From positions 1 through 60,426 of the forward strand of contig CAJOCN010000013.1 of the NCBI GenBank assembly GCA_905233255.1: 60,426 nucleotides of DNA, given 5' to 3'. A program made the translations under genes and the position numbers. The DNA comes from Paludibacteraceae bacterium (GTDB lineage: Bacteria > Bacteroidota > Bacteroidia > Bacteroidales > Paludibacteraceae). Shown here one piece after another: positions 8,247-15,412 of this stretch (its first letter is position 1; each line of letters begins with the position of its first letter). The notes below the pieces were generated by a model that saw only the letters and a program-made list of their open reading frames with translations, was not told the DNA's origin and did no database searches.

Positions 8247-8290
8247 CAATTTTGCTTGCAAAATTACTACTTTTTTTTGACATATGCAAG
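8247..8290 (-). promoter_or_regulatory. leuS promoter with overlapping palindrome
   Basis: On the minus strand CTTG (8290-8287), a 20-bp spacer and TAATTTTGC (8266-8258). The palindrome AATTTTGC-TT-GCAAAATT (8248-8265) overlaps the -7 box and the likely start of transcription, so it could be an operator. Confidence 0.8.
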
Positions 8291-8323
8291 AAGTATAGGA
8301 ATTTTGTAGATTTTTTGCGTGTA

Positions 8324-8411
8324 TTTAGCCTCCGTTTATTCTTCAATGAGCCTCTATTTAGCCTTCATTCCCGTTACCATCTCGTTACCATTACGTACGT
8401 CACCGTCCCGT
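8324..8411. repeat. 11-bp tandem array B (8 units)
   Basis: Units at exact 11-bp steps: TTTAGCCTCCG, TTTATTCTTCA, ATGAGCCTCTA, TTTAGCCTTCA, TTCCCGTTACC, ATCTCGTTACC, ATTACGTACGT, CACCGTCCCGT. The first units resemble array G between mraZ and rsmH (TTTAGTTCTTA). This starts a 560-bp gene-free region (8240-8801). Confidence 0.7.
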
Positions 8412-8437
8412 TTTTTATCCGCTTGTTGCCCTAAAAA

Positions 8438-8457
8438 GTATCCGATTATTAAGATTT
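8438..8457 (+). repeat. GATTATTAAGATT-type motif (copy 2)
   Basis: GTATCCGATTATTAAGATTT, preceded by CTAAAAA. It sits between 11-bp arrays B and C. Confidence 0.6.
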
Positions 8458-8470
8458 GGACATGTAGGAG

Positions 8471-8514
8471 TCAAGTAAGACTAAAATAAGACCTAAATAA
8501 GAGTAAAGTAAGAC
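8471..8514. repeat. 11-bp tandem array C (4 units)
   Basis: TCAAGTAAGAC, TAAAATAAGAC, CTAAATAAGAG and TAAAGTAAGAC at exact 11-bp steps. In reverse complement it resembles array G. Confidence 0.75.
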
Positions 8515-8555
8515 TTGAAACCTGTTCATAATCGCCCATTTTTGCTCAGAAAAAT

Positions 8556-8573
8556 GTACGATTATTAAGATTG
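8556..8573 (+). repeat. GATTATTAAGATT-type motif (copy 3)
   Basis: GTACGATTATTAAGATTG, preceded by AGAAAAAT, 118 bp after copy 2 and between arrays C and D. Confidence 0.6.
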
Positions 8574-8587
8574 GTCATTATACCAAC

Positions 8588-8653
8588 ATCCCTCTAACCT
8601 CTGCGCAACGTCAGCGCAAGGTCTGCTATTTGGAACTACTATGAAACGATGCT
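8588..8653. repeat. 11-bp tandem array D (6 units)
   Basis: ATCCCTCTAAC, CTCTGCGCAAC, GTCAGCGCAAG, GTCTGCTATTT, GGAACTACTAT and GAAACGATGCT. Similarity is clear between neighbours in the middle and weak at the ends. Confidence 0.55.
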
Positions 8654-8658
8654 AAAAG

Positions 8659-8678
8659 GTATATGATTGTTAAGAATC
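8659..8678 (+). repeat. GATTATTAAGATT-type motif (copy 4, diverged)
   Basis: GTATATGATTGTTAAGAATC, preceded by CTAAAAG, 103 bp after copy 3. Confidence 0.5.
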
Positions 8679-8741
8679 GGGGGTGTTGTTTTCCTCGCCA
8701 AATTGTAGCAGACAATCTTTTGTTCTATGTTCGTGCTTGTC

Positions 8742-8796
8742 CTCATAGTGGGGACTATTCGGGCACTCCTTCACTCTCAAGCCACTCTCGCGTAAC
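8742..8796. repeat. 11-bp tandem array E (5 units)
   Basis: CTCATAGTGGG, GACTATTCGGG, CACTCCTTCAC, TCTCAAGCCAC and TCTCGCGTAAC. It abuts the 3' end of the LTA-synthase-like gene (stop at 8802). Confidence 0.5.
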
Positions 8797-8801
8797 CTTA
8801 C

Positions 8802-10619
8802 TTATCTGTCTATTTCTGCAAAATAATTGCTACGAATGAGTTTATCGGATAGTTCATAGGCCTCTTGTTCTGTTATGGGGCGGTTATGTCTGGCAATTGA
8901 ATCCAATAGGTTCACTCCAAAACCTTTCCAATAATAATCCTCACAACCGATTAGATGCATAATGGTCGGGTAAATATCCATTTGGTAGCAAGTGTCAGTA
9001 ATTTGGACGTTTTCTTTGATTTGCGGTGAATATATAATTAGAGGCGTGAATGTTTTAGTAGTTTGCATATTTATGCCTTTTTCCTGAGCAAAAGTATCAA
9101 ACTCTTCATCCACAGAACGGAATATTGTATGGTCACCGGAAATGACAATAGTGGTATTATTCTTAAGTCTCTCATTGGTAAAAACAGTATTAAAGACTTC
9201 TCCTATACATGAGTCTGTATAGTGAAGACAATTGAGATAAGCTGCCATGATCAATGGCATTCCTTCCACATTGTATTTGGGATATTTAGATCCGTGTGTG
9301 AATGGTACATGTGAAGAAACAGTAATACCCAACACGCAGAAAGGATAGGCGACTGTATCGGCATAATTGATCATTTGTTGCATTAACTCTAAATCCTCCC
9401 AATGTTCCCCTTTCTTTGGCTCGATTAATTCTTTGAATTGATACCCGAATGTAACTTTTGATTGTCCCCACATACCAGGAGCAGGGTTCACGATAGCAGC
9501 ATTTTTGTAACATTCCGCATATCCGGCAAATTTATTGTCCGCATACAATCTGCAAACGGCTCCATTAGAAATAGGCAATAAGCCTGTCGCGTCAATCATT
9601 TGACCATCCGCAGAGTTTCCATGCTTAACTTGCGATTTTAATTTATCACAATAAAGCACATGCGAATCATGTAATAATGTTGACATGTTGGGCATGTACT
9701 TATGACCGCATACTTCTCCCAAAGGCCAAGACTCCAAACTTTCAAATAGTATAAAAATCAAGTTAGAATTTGGAACAATGGAGTCTTTCTTGTTTGTGAA
9801 AAAAGGTTCTATTCTTTTGATATCTTGTTCAGTCAATGGAATAATCTCTCCTGCTGGTCGCAATGCACTAAAAATAAGCGTGGAAGGAAAATATGTATAA
9901 ATTGAATAATCTTTGATATAAAAGTTTGCCCATGCATTGTAGTCTGTGCATGTCTCAACTGTAGCCCAATATACAGCATTGCCAAACGGATAATATTTTG
10001 TAAATTGTTCTCCTGCCAACATCTGCGAATGAACCATAGCGGTTTCTTCTGTAGCATTAGCCCATATATTCATGACTTTTGCATAACAAATATTGTCAAT
10101 AACAGACAATAATATAGATAGCATGCACGCGCAACCAAATTTTACTACACTACGGTTATTTATCAGTTTTCTAAAGGGCCAATATAGTATAATATACAAA
10201 ACCGATAGAATAAGATAAATATAGATATCCCAGCCCATATATGAATACAAAGAACTCCAGAAACCACTCATGTTATCTGCCATTTTCATCGTTTCATACG
10301 AAAGAAACAAAGAGTTTGCCTTGTAGTAAAACATATTGGCAATTAGCCAAATATCAATGATGAAGTTAGCGATTATTGTCCACCAGTTTTTCTTGGCAAG
10401 GAACACAAAAGATGCTAAAAACAGCGCAGGGATGATTTTGCCTCCCCAGAAACGGAAAAACTCTGTCGGTGTGTGCCACAAACTGGAGATAAGAACCGAA
10501 TGGAAACAATTCCAATGAAAAAGGACACCCTTAAAGAAGATGACTAATGCAAAAAGGAAGAATACACACCATTGTGCGCGGTTGCCTTTTGACAGGAAAG
10601 ATTTGATTTTTTGTAACAT
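8802..10619 (-). CDS. LTA synthase-like / sulfatase-family membrane phosphotransferase
   Basis: A 605-residue inner-membrane protein with about five transmembrane helices in the first 160 residues, then an extracytoplasmic alkaline-phosphatase-fold domain (about 270-590). Catalytic landmarks are NLIFILFESLESW (metal-binding Glu), HGNSADGQ where the family nucleophile (Thr in LtaS) appears to be Ser, SSHVPF, and SGDHTIF (metal Asp-His). Relatives transfer phosphoglycerol or phosphoethanolamine to surface glycans or lipids; in a Gram-negative the substrate cannot be told from sequence. The gene is markedly AT-richer than leuS and tkt on either side, which suggests acquisition. A perfect inverted repeat lies 1 bp upstream of the start. 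Confidence 0.8.
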   Translation of the reverse strand: MLQKIKSFLSKGNRAQWCVFFLFALVIFFKGVLFHWNCFHSVLISSLWHTPTEFFRFWGGKIIPALFLASFVFLAKKNWWTIIANFIIDIWLIANMFYYKANSLFLSYETMKMADNMSGFWSSLYSYMGWDIYIYLILSVLYIILYWPFRKLINNRSVVKFGCACMLSILLSVIDNICYAKVMNIWANATEETAMVHSQMLAGEQFTKYYPFGNAVYWATVETCTDYNAWANFYIKDYSIYTYFPSTLIFSALRPAGEIIPLTEQDIKRIEPFFTNKKDSIVPNSNLIFILFESLESWPLGEVCGHKYMPNMSTLLHDSHVLYCDKLKSQVKHGNSADGQMIDATGLLPISNGAVCRLYADNKFAGYAECYKNAAIVNPAPGMWGQSKVTFGYQFKELIEPKKGEHWEDLELMQQMINYADTVAYPFCVLGITVSSHVPFTHGSKYPKYNVEGMPLIMAAYLNCLHYTDSCIGEVFNTVFTNERLKNNTTIVISGDHTIFRSVDEEFDTFAQEKGINMQTTKTFTPLIIYSPQIKENVQITDTCYQMDIYPTIMHLIGCEDYYWKGFGVNLLDSIARHNRPITEQEAYELSDKLIRSNYFAEIDR

Positions 10620-10620
10620 G

Positions 10621-10652
10621 ATTGATAGTTAAATTTGTGCATAACTATCAAT
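10621..10652. promoter_or_regulatory. Perfect 10-bp inverted repeat at the LTA-synthase-like start
   Basis: ATTGATAGTT and AACTATCAAT flank 12 bp, 1 bp before the start codon of the minus-strand gene. It could be a repressor site or an mRNA hairpin sequestering the start. Confidence 0.5.
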
Positions 10653-10671
10653 CCGCAAACACATAAAAAGC

Positions 10672-10827
10672 ATGAACTTCTTATGCGTTTACCAAGGCAG
10701 CGTAGGAATAGAAGCCTATATCATCAATAAGAAGTCCATGCTAAAAGTGCATGGCATTACCTTATACGATGATATGAGCATCCCTATTCCGGAACACTCT
10801 AATTATTTCTTCGTTTTATATCCGTAA
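10672..10827 (+). CDS. Short ORF of 51 residues, unknown, between inverted repeats
   Basis: It opens with MNFLCVYQGSVGIEAYI and ends in PIPEHSNYFFVLYP. Composition looks protein-like, but I do not recognise it. The DNA contains a 16-bp inverted repeat with one mismatch (about 10670-10685 and 10727-10742), and an imperfect 25-bp one (about 10683-10706 and 10829-10853, TTTACC...GCGTAGGAA against TTCCTACGC...GGTAAACGC). It may be a remnant of a mobile element rather than a gene. Confidence 0.3.
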   Translation: MNFLCVYQGSVGIEAYIINKKSMLKVHGITLYDDMSIPIPEHSNYFFVLYP

Positions 10828-10883
10828 AAGTTTCCTACGCTTTCGGTAAACGCGAAATAATAGTAATGCTTTGTTATTTAATT

Positions 10884-10973
10884 AGCGCAACGCTTTGCGC
10901 TTGTCTTTCTCCGATTTAACGTCTCGGAGAGGGACGGTATGTTATATTGTTTTTTATCTGTTATTTAGTAATC
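10884..10973. repeat. Two-hairpin element linked to antirepressor genes (copy 2)
   Basis: Hairpin AGCGCAA-CGCT-TTGCGCT (10884-10901), then the 68-bp block (10906-10973) shared with 4791-4858 including hairpin CTCCGA...TCGGAG. It lies about 130 bp beyond the 3' end of the Bro-N gene; the stretch between (10974-11104) holds no gene I can support. Confidence 0.65.
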
Positions 10974-11104
10974 TCATATTTGAGGTTTCAAAGTGTGACC
11001 TCATATTCACATCGTAATTAATATGCCAACTCCCAATAATTTTGACCATGGTAATTATTGCGTTCAAGAAACCTGTCTTTGATAAAGGTCGCCTAAGCGT
11101 TTTA

Positions 11105-11965
11105 TTACTTATCCTCGAATGGTAATTCTTCTGCTTTGCTTTCTTCAATTGGACGGATGTGATCCGAAGCGCGTTCGGATGAAATGACGGAATGGCCTAA
11201 ACGACTCTCGATGTCTGCGCGGGCGTTACGAGCAACCTCGCCACCTTCTTTGGCTGTTTGGCGACTTTGAACCATGCCTTTGGGATTACGCTGACGAGAT
11301 ATTTCCGTCGCAGTCACTTCGGCAAGCGTGTTTAGCGCCAACTCTACATTCGTCATGTTATCACGCAAGTTCTCTTTGGTAAGACCTTTGTGACGTTTGT
11401 ATTCACCGGTGGTCATTCCGCTCCAAGCCTGCGTGAGGACATTCGTGAGAATCGCAAAGTCCTTCTGCTCTGTAATACCTGCACGATGCCATTCGTCCGT
11501 CAACTCTTTGCGCATTTCGATGGAGCGCATCCTTTCGTTAATCCATTTGTCGGAATAACCTTGGCGGCGGTAGTCTTCCACCGCCATCTGGAAGGTCAGC
11601 TCCGGGTCGATGATCTGGTCTATGCGCTGTTCGCCTAACTTGGCCAACCACTGTTTGACAGGCTCGGCTTTCTTGGATGGGATAGACTGAATGAGACGGA
11701 AAATACCTTGTGAATCAGCCATGTCCGTCAAGCGTTTCTTACCATCGGCAGCGGGTAATTTCAAAGCGTGACAATTTGTCACGGTTTCATTTCCTTCAGC
11801 TTTAAGCCGTTGCTTTAACTTGCGCCAATAGGCAGTTGCATCGGCACTATCTGTCAATACCTGTACTATATCCACAATAGAGAAATAGTACTTTTCTTGC
11901 TCGGCATCCCAGACGATGCGGACACGCTTTCCTTCAAAGAGTTGTATAGCAAAATTATCGTCCAT
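11105..11965 (-). CDS. Bro-N domain (phage antirepressor / DinD-like) protein
   Basis: A 286-residue soluble protein. The N-terminal Bro-N-type domain (about 1-110) includes WDAEQEKYYFSIVDIVQVLTDS and DMADSQGIFRLIQSIPSKKAEPVKQWLAKLGEQRIDQI. The C-terminal part (about 120-260) has RRQGYSDKWINERMRSIEMRKELTDEW and HKGLTKENLRDNMTNVELALNTLAE, as in DinD-type orphan proteins. Bro-N domains bind DNA and are spread by phages and mobile elements. The start is 12 bp after the tkt stop, so it probably shares that transcript. The stand-alone function is unknown. Confidence 0.8.
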   Translation of the reverse strand: MDDNFAIQLFEGKRVRIVWDAEQEKYYFSIVDIVQVLTDSADATAYWRKLKQRLKAEGNETVTNCHALKLPAADGKKRLTDMADSQGIFRLIQSIPSKKAEPVKQWLAKLGEQRIDQIIDPELTFQMAVEDYRRQGYSDKWINERMRSIEMRKELTDEWHRAGITEQKDFAILTNVLTQAWSGMTTGEYKRHKGLTKENLRDNMTNVELALNTLAEVTATEISRQRNPKGMVQSRQTAKEGGEVARNARADIESRLGHSVISSERASDHIRPIEESKAEELPFEDK

Positions 11966-11977
11966 GGCTTCTGTTTT

Positions 11978-13987
11978 TTACAGCAGCTTCTTCACTTGGT
12001 CGTAGACGTTCTGGGCGGTGAAGCCGAGTTTCTCGTCGAGGACTTTGTATGGAGCGGAGAAGCCGAAGGAGTTGAGACCCCAGATAGCGCCGTTCTCGCC
12101 TACGAGACCTTCGAGGGTACACGGCAGACCTGCGGTCATACCGAAACGCTTGATTCCCTTCGGGAGGACGGAGTCTTGGTACTCTTTGGGCTGCTCGCGG
12201 AAGAGGCCTTCGGACGGCACGCTGACAATCTGCAGACGGATACCTTCTGCGCGGAGCAGTTCGGCACCGGCGAGAAGAGTTGAAACCTCCGAACCGGAAG
12301 CCAAGAGGACTACCTGCGGGTTCTCGTCTTTGGAGACGATGTACGCACCTTTGCGGAAGCCTTCGAGGTTGACATTGGGCACAGGAGCGATGTCCTGACG
12401 GCTGAGGATGAGGGCTGTCGGCGTGTCGTTGTTCTCCATTGCCAGCCGCCAAGCGAGGGTGGTCTCTTCGGCGTCCGCCGGACGGAGAACGAGCATGGAC
12501 GGTTTGCCGGAATGGTTGTGCAGTTTCTCCATGAGACGGATTTGTGCCTCTTGCTCCACGGGCTCGTGGGTCGGACCGTCTTCGCCGACACGGAAAGCGT
12601 CATGGCTCCAGATGAATTTCACAGGAAGTTCCATCAACGCCGCCATGCGGACAGCGGGTTTCATGTAATCGCTGAAGACGAAGAACGTACCGCAGGCGGG
12701 GATGATTCCGCCGTGGAGCGCCATACCAATCATGACGCACGCCATGGTGAGTTCGGACACACCGGCTTGCAGGAACTGACCGGAGAAATCGCCTTTCTTG
12801 AAGGCGTGGGTCTTCTTGAGGAAACCGTCGGTCTTGTCGGAGTTGGAGAGGTCGGCGGACGAAACAATCATGTTACCCACGTTCTCTGCGAGATGGCTGA
12901 GGACGGTCGCGGAAGCGTTACGGGTAGCTGCTCCGGGTTTTTGCTCAATCAGACTCCAGTCGATGCACGGCGTCTCGCCGGACATGAAGGTCTCGTATTC
13001 GTTAGCTGCGAGCGGATTAGCTTGCGCCCACTCGTGGTATTCCACATAGCGTTTGTTGCACAACTCACGCAGTTCTGCAGCGCGGTCGTCGTACAGTTTC
13101 TTCACTTCGGGGAAAATCTGGAACGGGTCTTCGGGGTTGCCACCGAGGTGCTCGATGGTCTTTTCAAACGATGCACCGGCTTTGGAGAGCGGTGCGCCGT
13201 GGGTGGAGCACTTGCCTTCCCAGTTCTCGCCTTCGGCGGTCACGCAGCCCTTGCCCATGGTGGTGTGACCGATGATAAGGGACGGCTCGCCTTTGTGGGC
13301 TTTCGCTTTGATGATGGCTTCGCGGATGGCATCGGGGTCGTTGCCCGGGATCTCCTGCACGTACCATCCCCAAGCCTTGTATTTGGTAGCCACATCTTCA
13401 GAGGTCACTTCGCTGCAACCCGTGGAGAGTTGGATGGCGTTGGAGTCATAGAACATGACGAGGTTGTCCAGCCCGAGGTGTCCCGCCAGACGGCCTGCGC
13501 CCTGCGAGATTTCCTCCTGTACGCCGCCATCGGAGATGAAGGCATAAATCGTCGGGTTATGGATAGCACCGTAACGCTGGTTGAACCATTTGGCAGCGAT
13601 GGCTGCGCCAACCGCAAACGTGTGTCCCTGACCGAGCGGACCGGAGGTGTTCTCAATCATCCGCTCAATCTTACGCTCGGGGTGTCCGGGAGTCACCGAA
13701 CCCCATTGACGGAGGTTCTTGAGGTCTTCGAGGGTGAACTTGCCTGCCAGACAGAGCTGTCCGTAGAGCATCGGAGCCATGTGTCCGGGGTCGAGGAAGA
13801 AACGGTCGCGTGCCTCCCAACCGGCGTTGTCCGGATCGTATTCCAAGAACTCGCTGAAGAGCACATTGATGAAGTCTGCGCCACCCATAGCACCGCCCGG
13901 GTGACCACTCTTTGCTTTTTCTACTGCTGCTGCGGCCAGGATACGAATGTTATCCGCCGCACGATTCATAAGTTGTGTTGAATTCAT
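11978..13987 (-). CDS. tkt: Transketolase
   Basis: Thiamine-diphosphate enzyme of the non-oxidative pentose phosphate pathway, moving two-carbon units between ketoses and aldoses. At 669 residues it has the N-terminal ThDP domain (KSGHPGGAMGGADF, DPGHMAP, YDSNAIQLSTG), the pyrimidine domain (HDAFRVGEDGPTHEPVEQ) and a C-terminal domain. The start at 13987 gives MNSTQLMNRAADNIRILAAAAVEKAKSG, with normal length. Upstream lies an unbroken run of nine 11-bp units; no consensus promoter is visible, so expression may come from the DUF6048 operon. Confidence 0.97.
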   Translation of the reverse strand: MNSTQLMNRAADNIRILAAAAVEKAKSGHPGGAMGGADFINVLFSEFLEYDPDNAGWEARDRFFLDPGHMAPMLYGQLCLAGKFTLEDLKNLRQWGSVTPGHPERKIERMIENTSGPLGQGHTFAVGAAIAAKWFNQRYGAIHNPTIYAFISDGGVQEEISQGAGRLAGHLGLDNLVMFYDSNAIQLSTGCSEVTSEDVATKYKAWGWYVQEIPGNDPDAIREAIIKAKAHKGEPSLIIGHTTMGKGCVTAEGENWEGKCSTHGAPLSKAGASFEKTIEHLGGNPEDPFQIFPEVKKLYDDRAAELRELCNKRYVEYHEWAQANPLAANEYETFMSGETPCIDWSLIEQKPGAATRNASATVLSHLAENVGNMIVSSADLSNSDKTDGFLKKTHAFKKGDFSGQFLQAGVSELTMACVMIGMALHGGIIPACGTFFVFSDYMKPAVRMAALMELPVKFIWSHDAFRVGEDGPTHEPVEQEAQIRLMEKLHNHSGKPSMLVLRPADAEETTLAWRLAMENNDTPTALILSRQDIAPVPNVNLEGFRKGAYIVSKDENPQVVLLASGSEVSTLLAGAELLRAEGIRLQIVSVPSEGLFREQPKEYQDSVLPKGIKRFGMTAGLPCTLEGLVGENGAIWGLNSFGFSAPYKVLDEKLGFTAQNVYDQVKKLL

Positions 13988-14008
13988 AATATTGTGGTAT
14001 TTTTTTTG

Positions 14009-14107
14009 TCTTACGTCGTTCTTACATTATACTTGACTGTCGGTTGACCGTCGGTTTTAGATGGTAATTCGATGGTGTTTTGGTGATGTTTTAATGATGT
14101 TTGGGTG
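14009..14107. repeat. 11-bp tandem array F (9 units)
   Basis: Nine gap-free 11-bp units fill the space between the DUF6048 stop and tkt: TCTTACGTCGT, TCTTACATTAT, ACTTGACTGTC, GGTTGACCGTC, GGTTTTAGATG, GTAATTCGATG, GTGTTTTGGTG, ATGTTTTAATG, ATGTTTGGGTG. Each unit is closest to its neighbour, so the sequence drifts along the array while the period holds. Confidence 0.8.
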
Positions 14108-14108
14108 A

Positions 14109-14783
14109 TCAAAAGCGCCATCCTAAATAGTAGTTCAGTCCCCAGCCGATATTGTCCCTGTTGCCGAAGCCGGGGATGTAGATTGCGTATTGGTCAGCGG
14201 CGGGGGTGTATTCGTTCTGGCGTGTGAAGAGGAACTTAAACCGCCCCATCCATCCCATGTAAAAGGCGGTCTGCTGCACCTTGGCGATCTCCACCTGGCA
14301 GCCCAGGACGATTTCTCCCCAGCAATCGGCTCTCACTCCCTGGTTGGTCAGCGTTTGCTTGAGGGCAGTCTGTTCCATCCCTTGTACCGCTGTGCCGATA
14401 CGAATGCCGACAAGCAGGGCGTGAGGGCTGTCTTTATGTTTCTTGAGCGGGTTGATGTCACATCCCACGCGGAAGAACCCTCCATGACCGTTATAGGCGA
14501 TGCTGTCTCCTCTGTTGGCGCGTCCTCCGGCGTATCCTAACTCGAGGGTGGGGAAGAAGCGCTGCGCTAATTGCACGTTCGCCGCAATCTCGTAATGTTG
14601 CATCTTCCATTGATAGATAGCCGAAGTGACGATAGGCGAAGCGATGTCGAGTTTGATCTGCGTGCTGTTATAAACGGAGTCGGCAGACCGCCTCTCTCCG
14701 GCTCTCATAAACCCTATCTGACCTCCCCACAAGGGAAGGAAAAGAGGCATCACCAGGAGAACTATTTTTTTAGAGATACACAT
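14109..14783 (-). CDS. DUF6048-type outer-membrane beta-barrel protein
   Basis: A 224-residue protein with an N-terminal signal sequence (MCISKKIVLLVMPLFLPLWGG) and alternating amphipathic strands ending in GWGLNYYLGWRF with terminal Phe, as expected for an outer-membrane barrel. It resembles the Bacteroidota DUF6048 family, whose role is unknown. It follows the upstream gene by 3 bp in one operon. LPLWGGQIG is encoded by a CCTCCCCACAAGGGAAGG-type tract, related to the GC-rich palindromes seen in rsmH and the aminopeptidase P gene. Confidence 0.7.
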   Translation of the reverse strand: MCISKKIVLLVMPLFLPLWGGQIGFMRAGERRSADSVYNSTQIKLDIASPIVTSAIYQWKMQHYEIAANVQLAQRFFPTLELGYAGGRANRGDSIAYNGHGGFFRVGCDINPLKKHKDSPHALLVGIRIGTAVQGMEQTALKQTLTNQGVRADCWGEIVLGCQVEIAKVQQTAFYMGWMGRFKFLFTRQNEYTPAADQYAIYIPGFGNRDNIGWGLNYYLGWRF

Positions 14784-14786
14784 TTG

Positions 14787-15320
14787 TCACATCAACTCTT
14801 TCGCCTCATTCTTCAGGTATTCCAGGGCTTTGTCAGTAGGGGTCATGCCGTTGCTTGAATAAGCGGTCAGCAGCGTGGTGGCGTAAGTCTGTGCAGTAGC
14901 CTCCTTAGGCAGTTGCGCCGAGATAGCGATTACGAACGCCGCCATCTGGTCACGGGCGTTGATGATAAGATCCCACACCTCGTCGGACACATAGACCTGC
15001 TGACTCTGGTTGTGGTCGAACTCCGCGCGTATGGTTTGTAACAGGTATTGCTGTACCTGCGGGATGGACCATGTGAGGAGTGCCTCGGGCTCCTTGGCAC
15101 GCAGCTCCATGAGCATGTGCTCGGGCTTGGTGCGTTCCAAGAGCAGTGTGAGACGTTCGTAGGCCCTAAGACGGATAGGCGAGACGGCTTTCTGGCTCTC
15201 CCGTTTCAGTTCCCACTGCCGTTTCTTCTCCTCGTTGCGGAACTGCGAATACTGGATGAGCCAGAACCCGAAAATCAGTACCACGATAGTTAGAATTATA
15301 GCCAAGATAGTTGTCGTCAT
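14787..15320 (-). CDS. Membrane-anchored hypothetical protein
   Basis: A 177-residue protein with one N-terminal membrane helix (about residues 4-22, ILAIILTIVVLIFGFWLI), a basic linker and a helical cytoplasmic domain containing LRAYERLTLLLERTKPEHML and EFDHNQSQQVYVSDEVWDLI. The gene order with DUF6048 looks like a stable pair. I do not recognise a named domain. The promoter at 15344-15376 drives it. Confidence 0.75.
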   Translation of the reverse strand: MTTTILAIILTIVVLIFGFWLIQYSQFRNEEKKRQWELKRESQKAVSPIRLRAYERLTLLLERTKPEHMLMELRAKEPEALLTWSIPQVQQYLLQTIRAEFDHNQSQQVYVSDEVWDLIINARDQMAAFVIAISAQLPKEATAQTYATTLLTAYSSNGMTPTDKALEYLKNEAKELM

Positions 15321-15343
15321 AATCTCATGTTTTCAAATTTGCC

Positions 15344-15376
15344 GCAAAGATACACAAAAAAAATGACATATACAAA
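15344..15376 (-). promoter_or_regulatory. Promoter of the hypothetical / DUF6048 operon
   Basis: On the minus strand TTTG (15376-15373), 20-bp spacer, TATCTTTGC (15352-15344). Confidence 0.8.
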
Positions 15377-15381
15377 AAAAA

Positions 15382-15405
15382 AGCACTCAACGGTGCTTTT
15401 TTCGT
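15382..15405. terminator. Bidirectional terminator downstream of serS
   Basis: AGCAC-TCAACG-GTGCT with T runs on both strands. It ends the serS operon 5 bp beyond the -33 box of the next promoter. Confidence 0.8.
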
Positions 15406-15412
15406 TAAACTG

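Noticed and set aside
8324..8796. CRISPR array
   Set aside because: The period is 11 bp with drifting units and no constant repeat with unique spacers; no cas genes in the window.
10954..11148. 64-codon minus-strand frame ending ...FETSNMRLLNNR
   Set aside because: Weakly reminiscent of an ORF6N tail, but it overlaps the Bro-N 3' end and the shared hairpin element; could be a remnant, not supportable as a gene.
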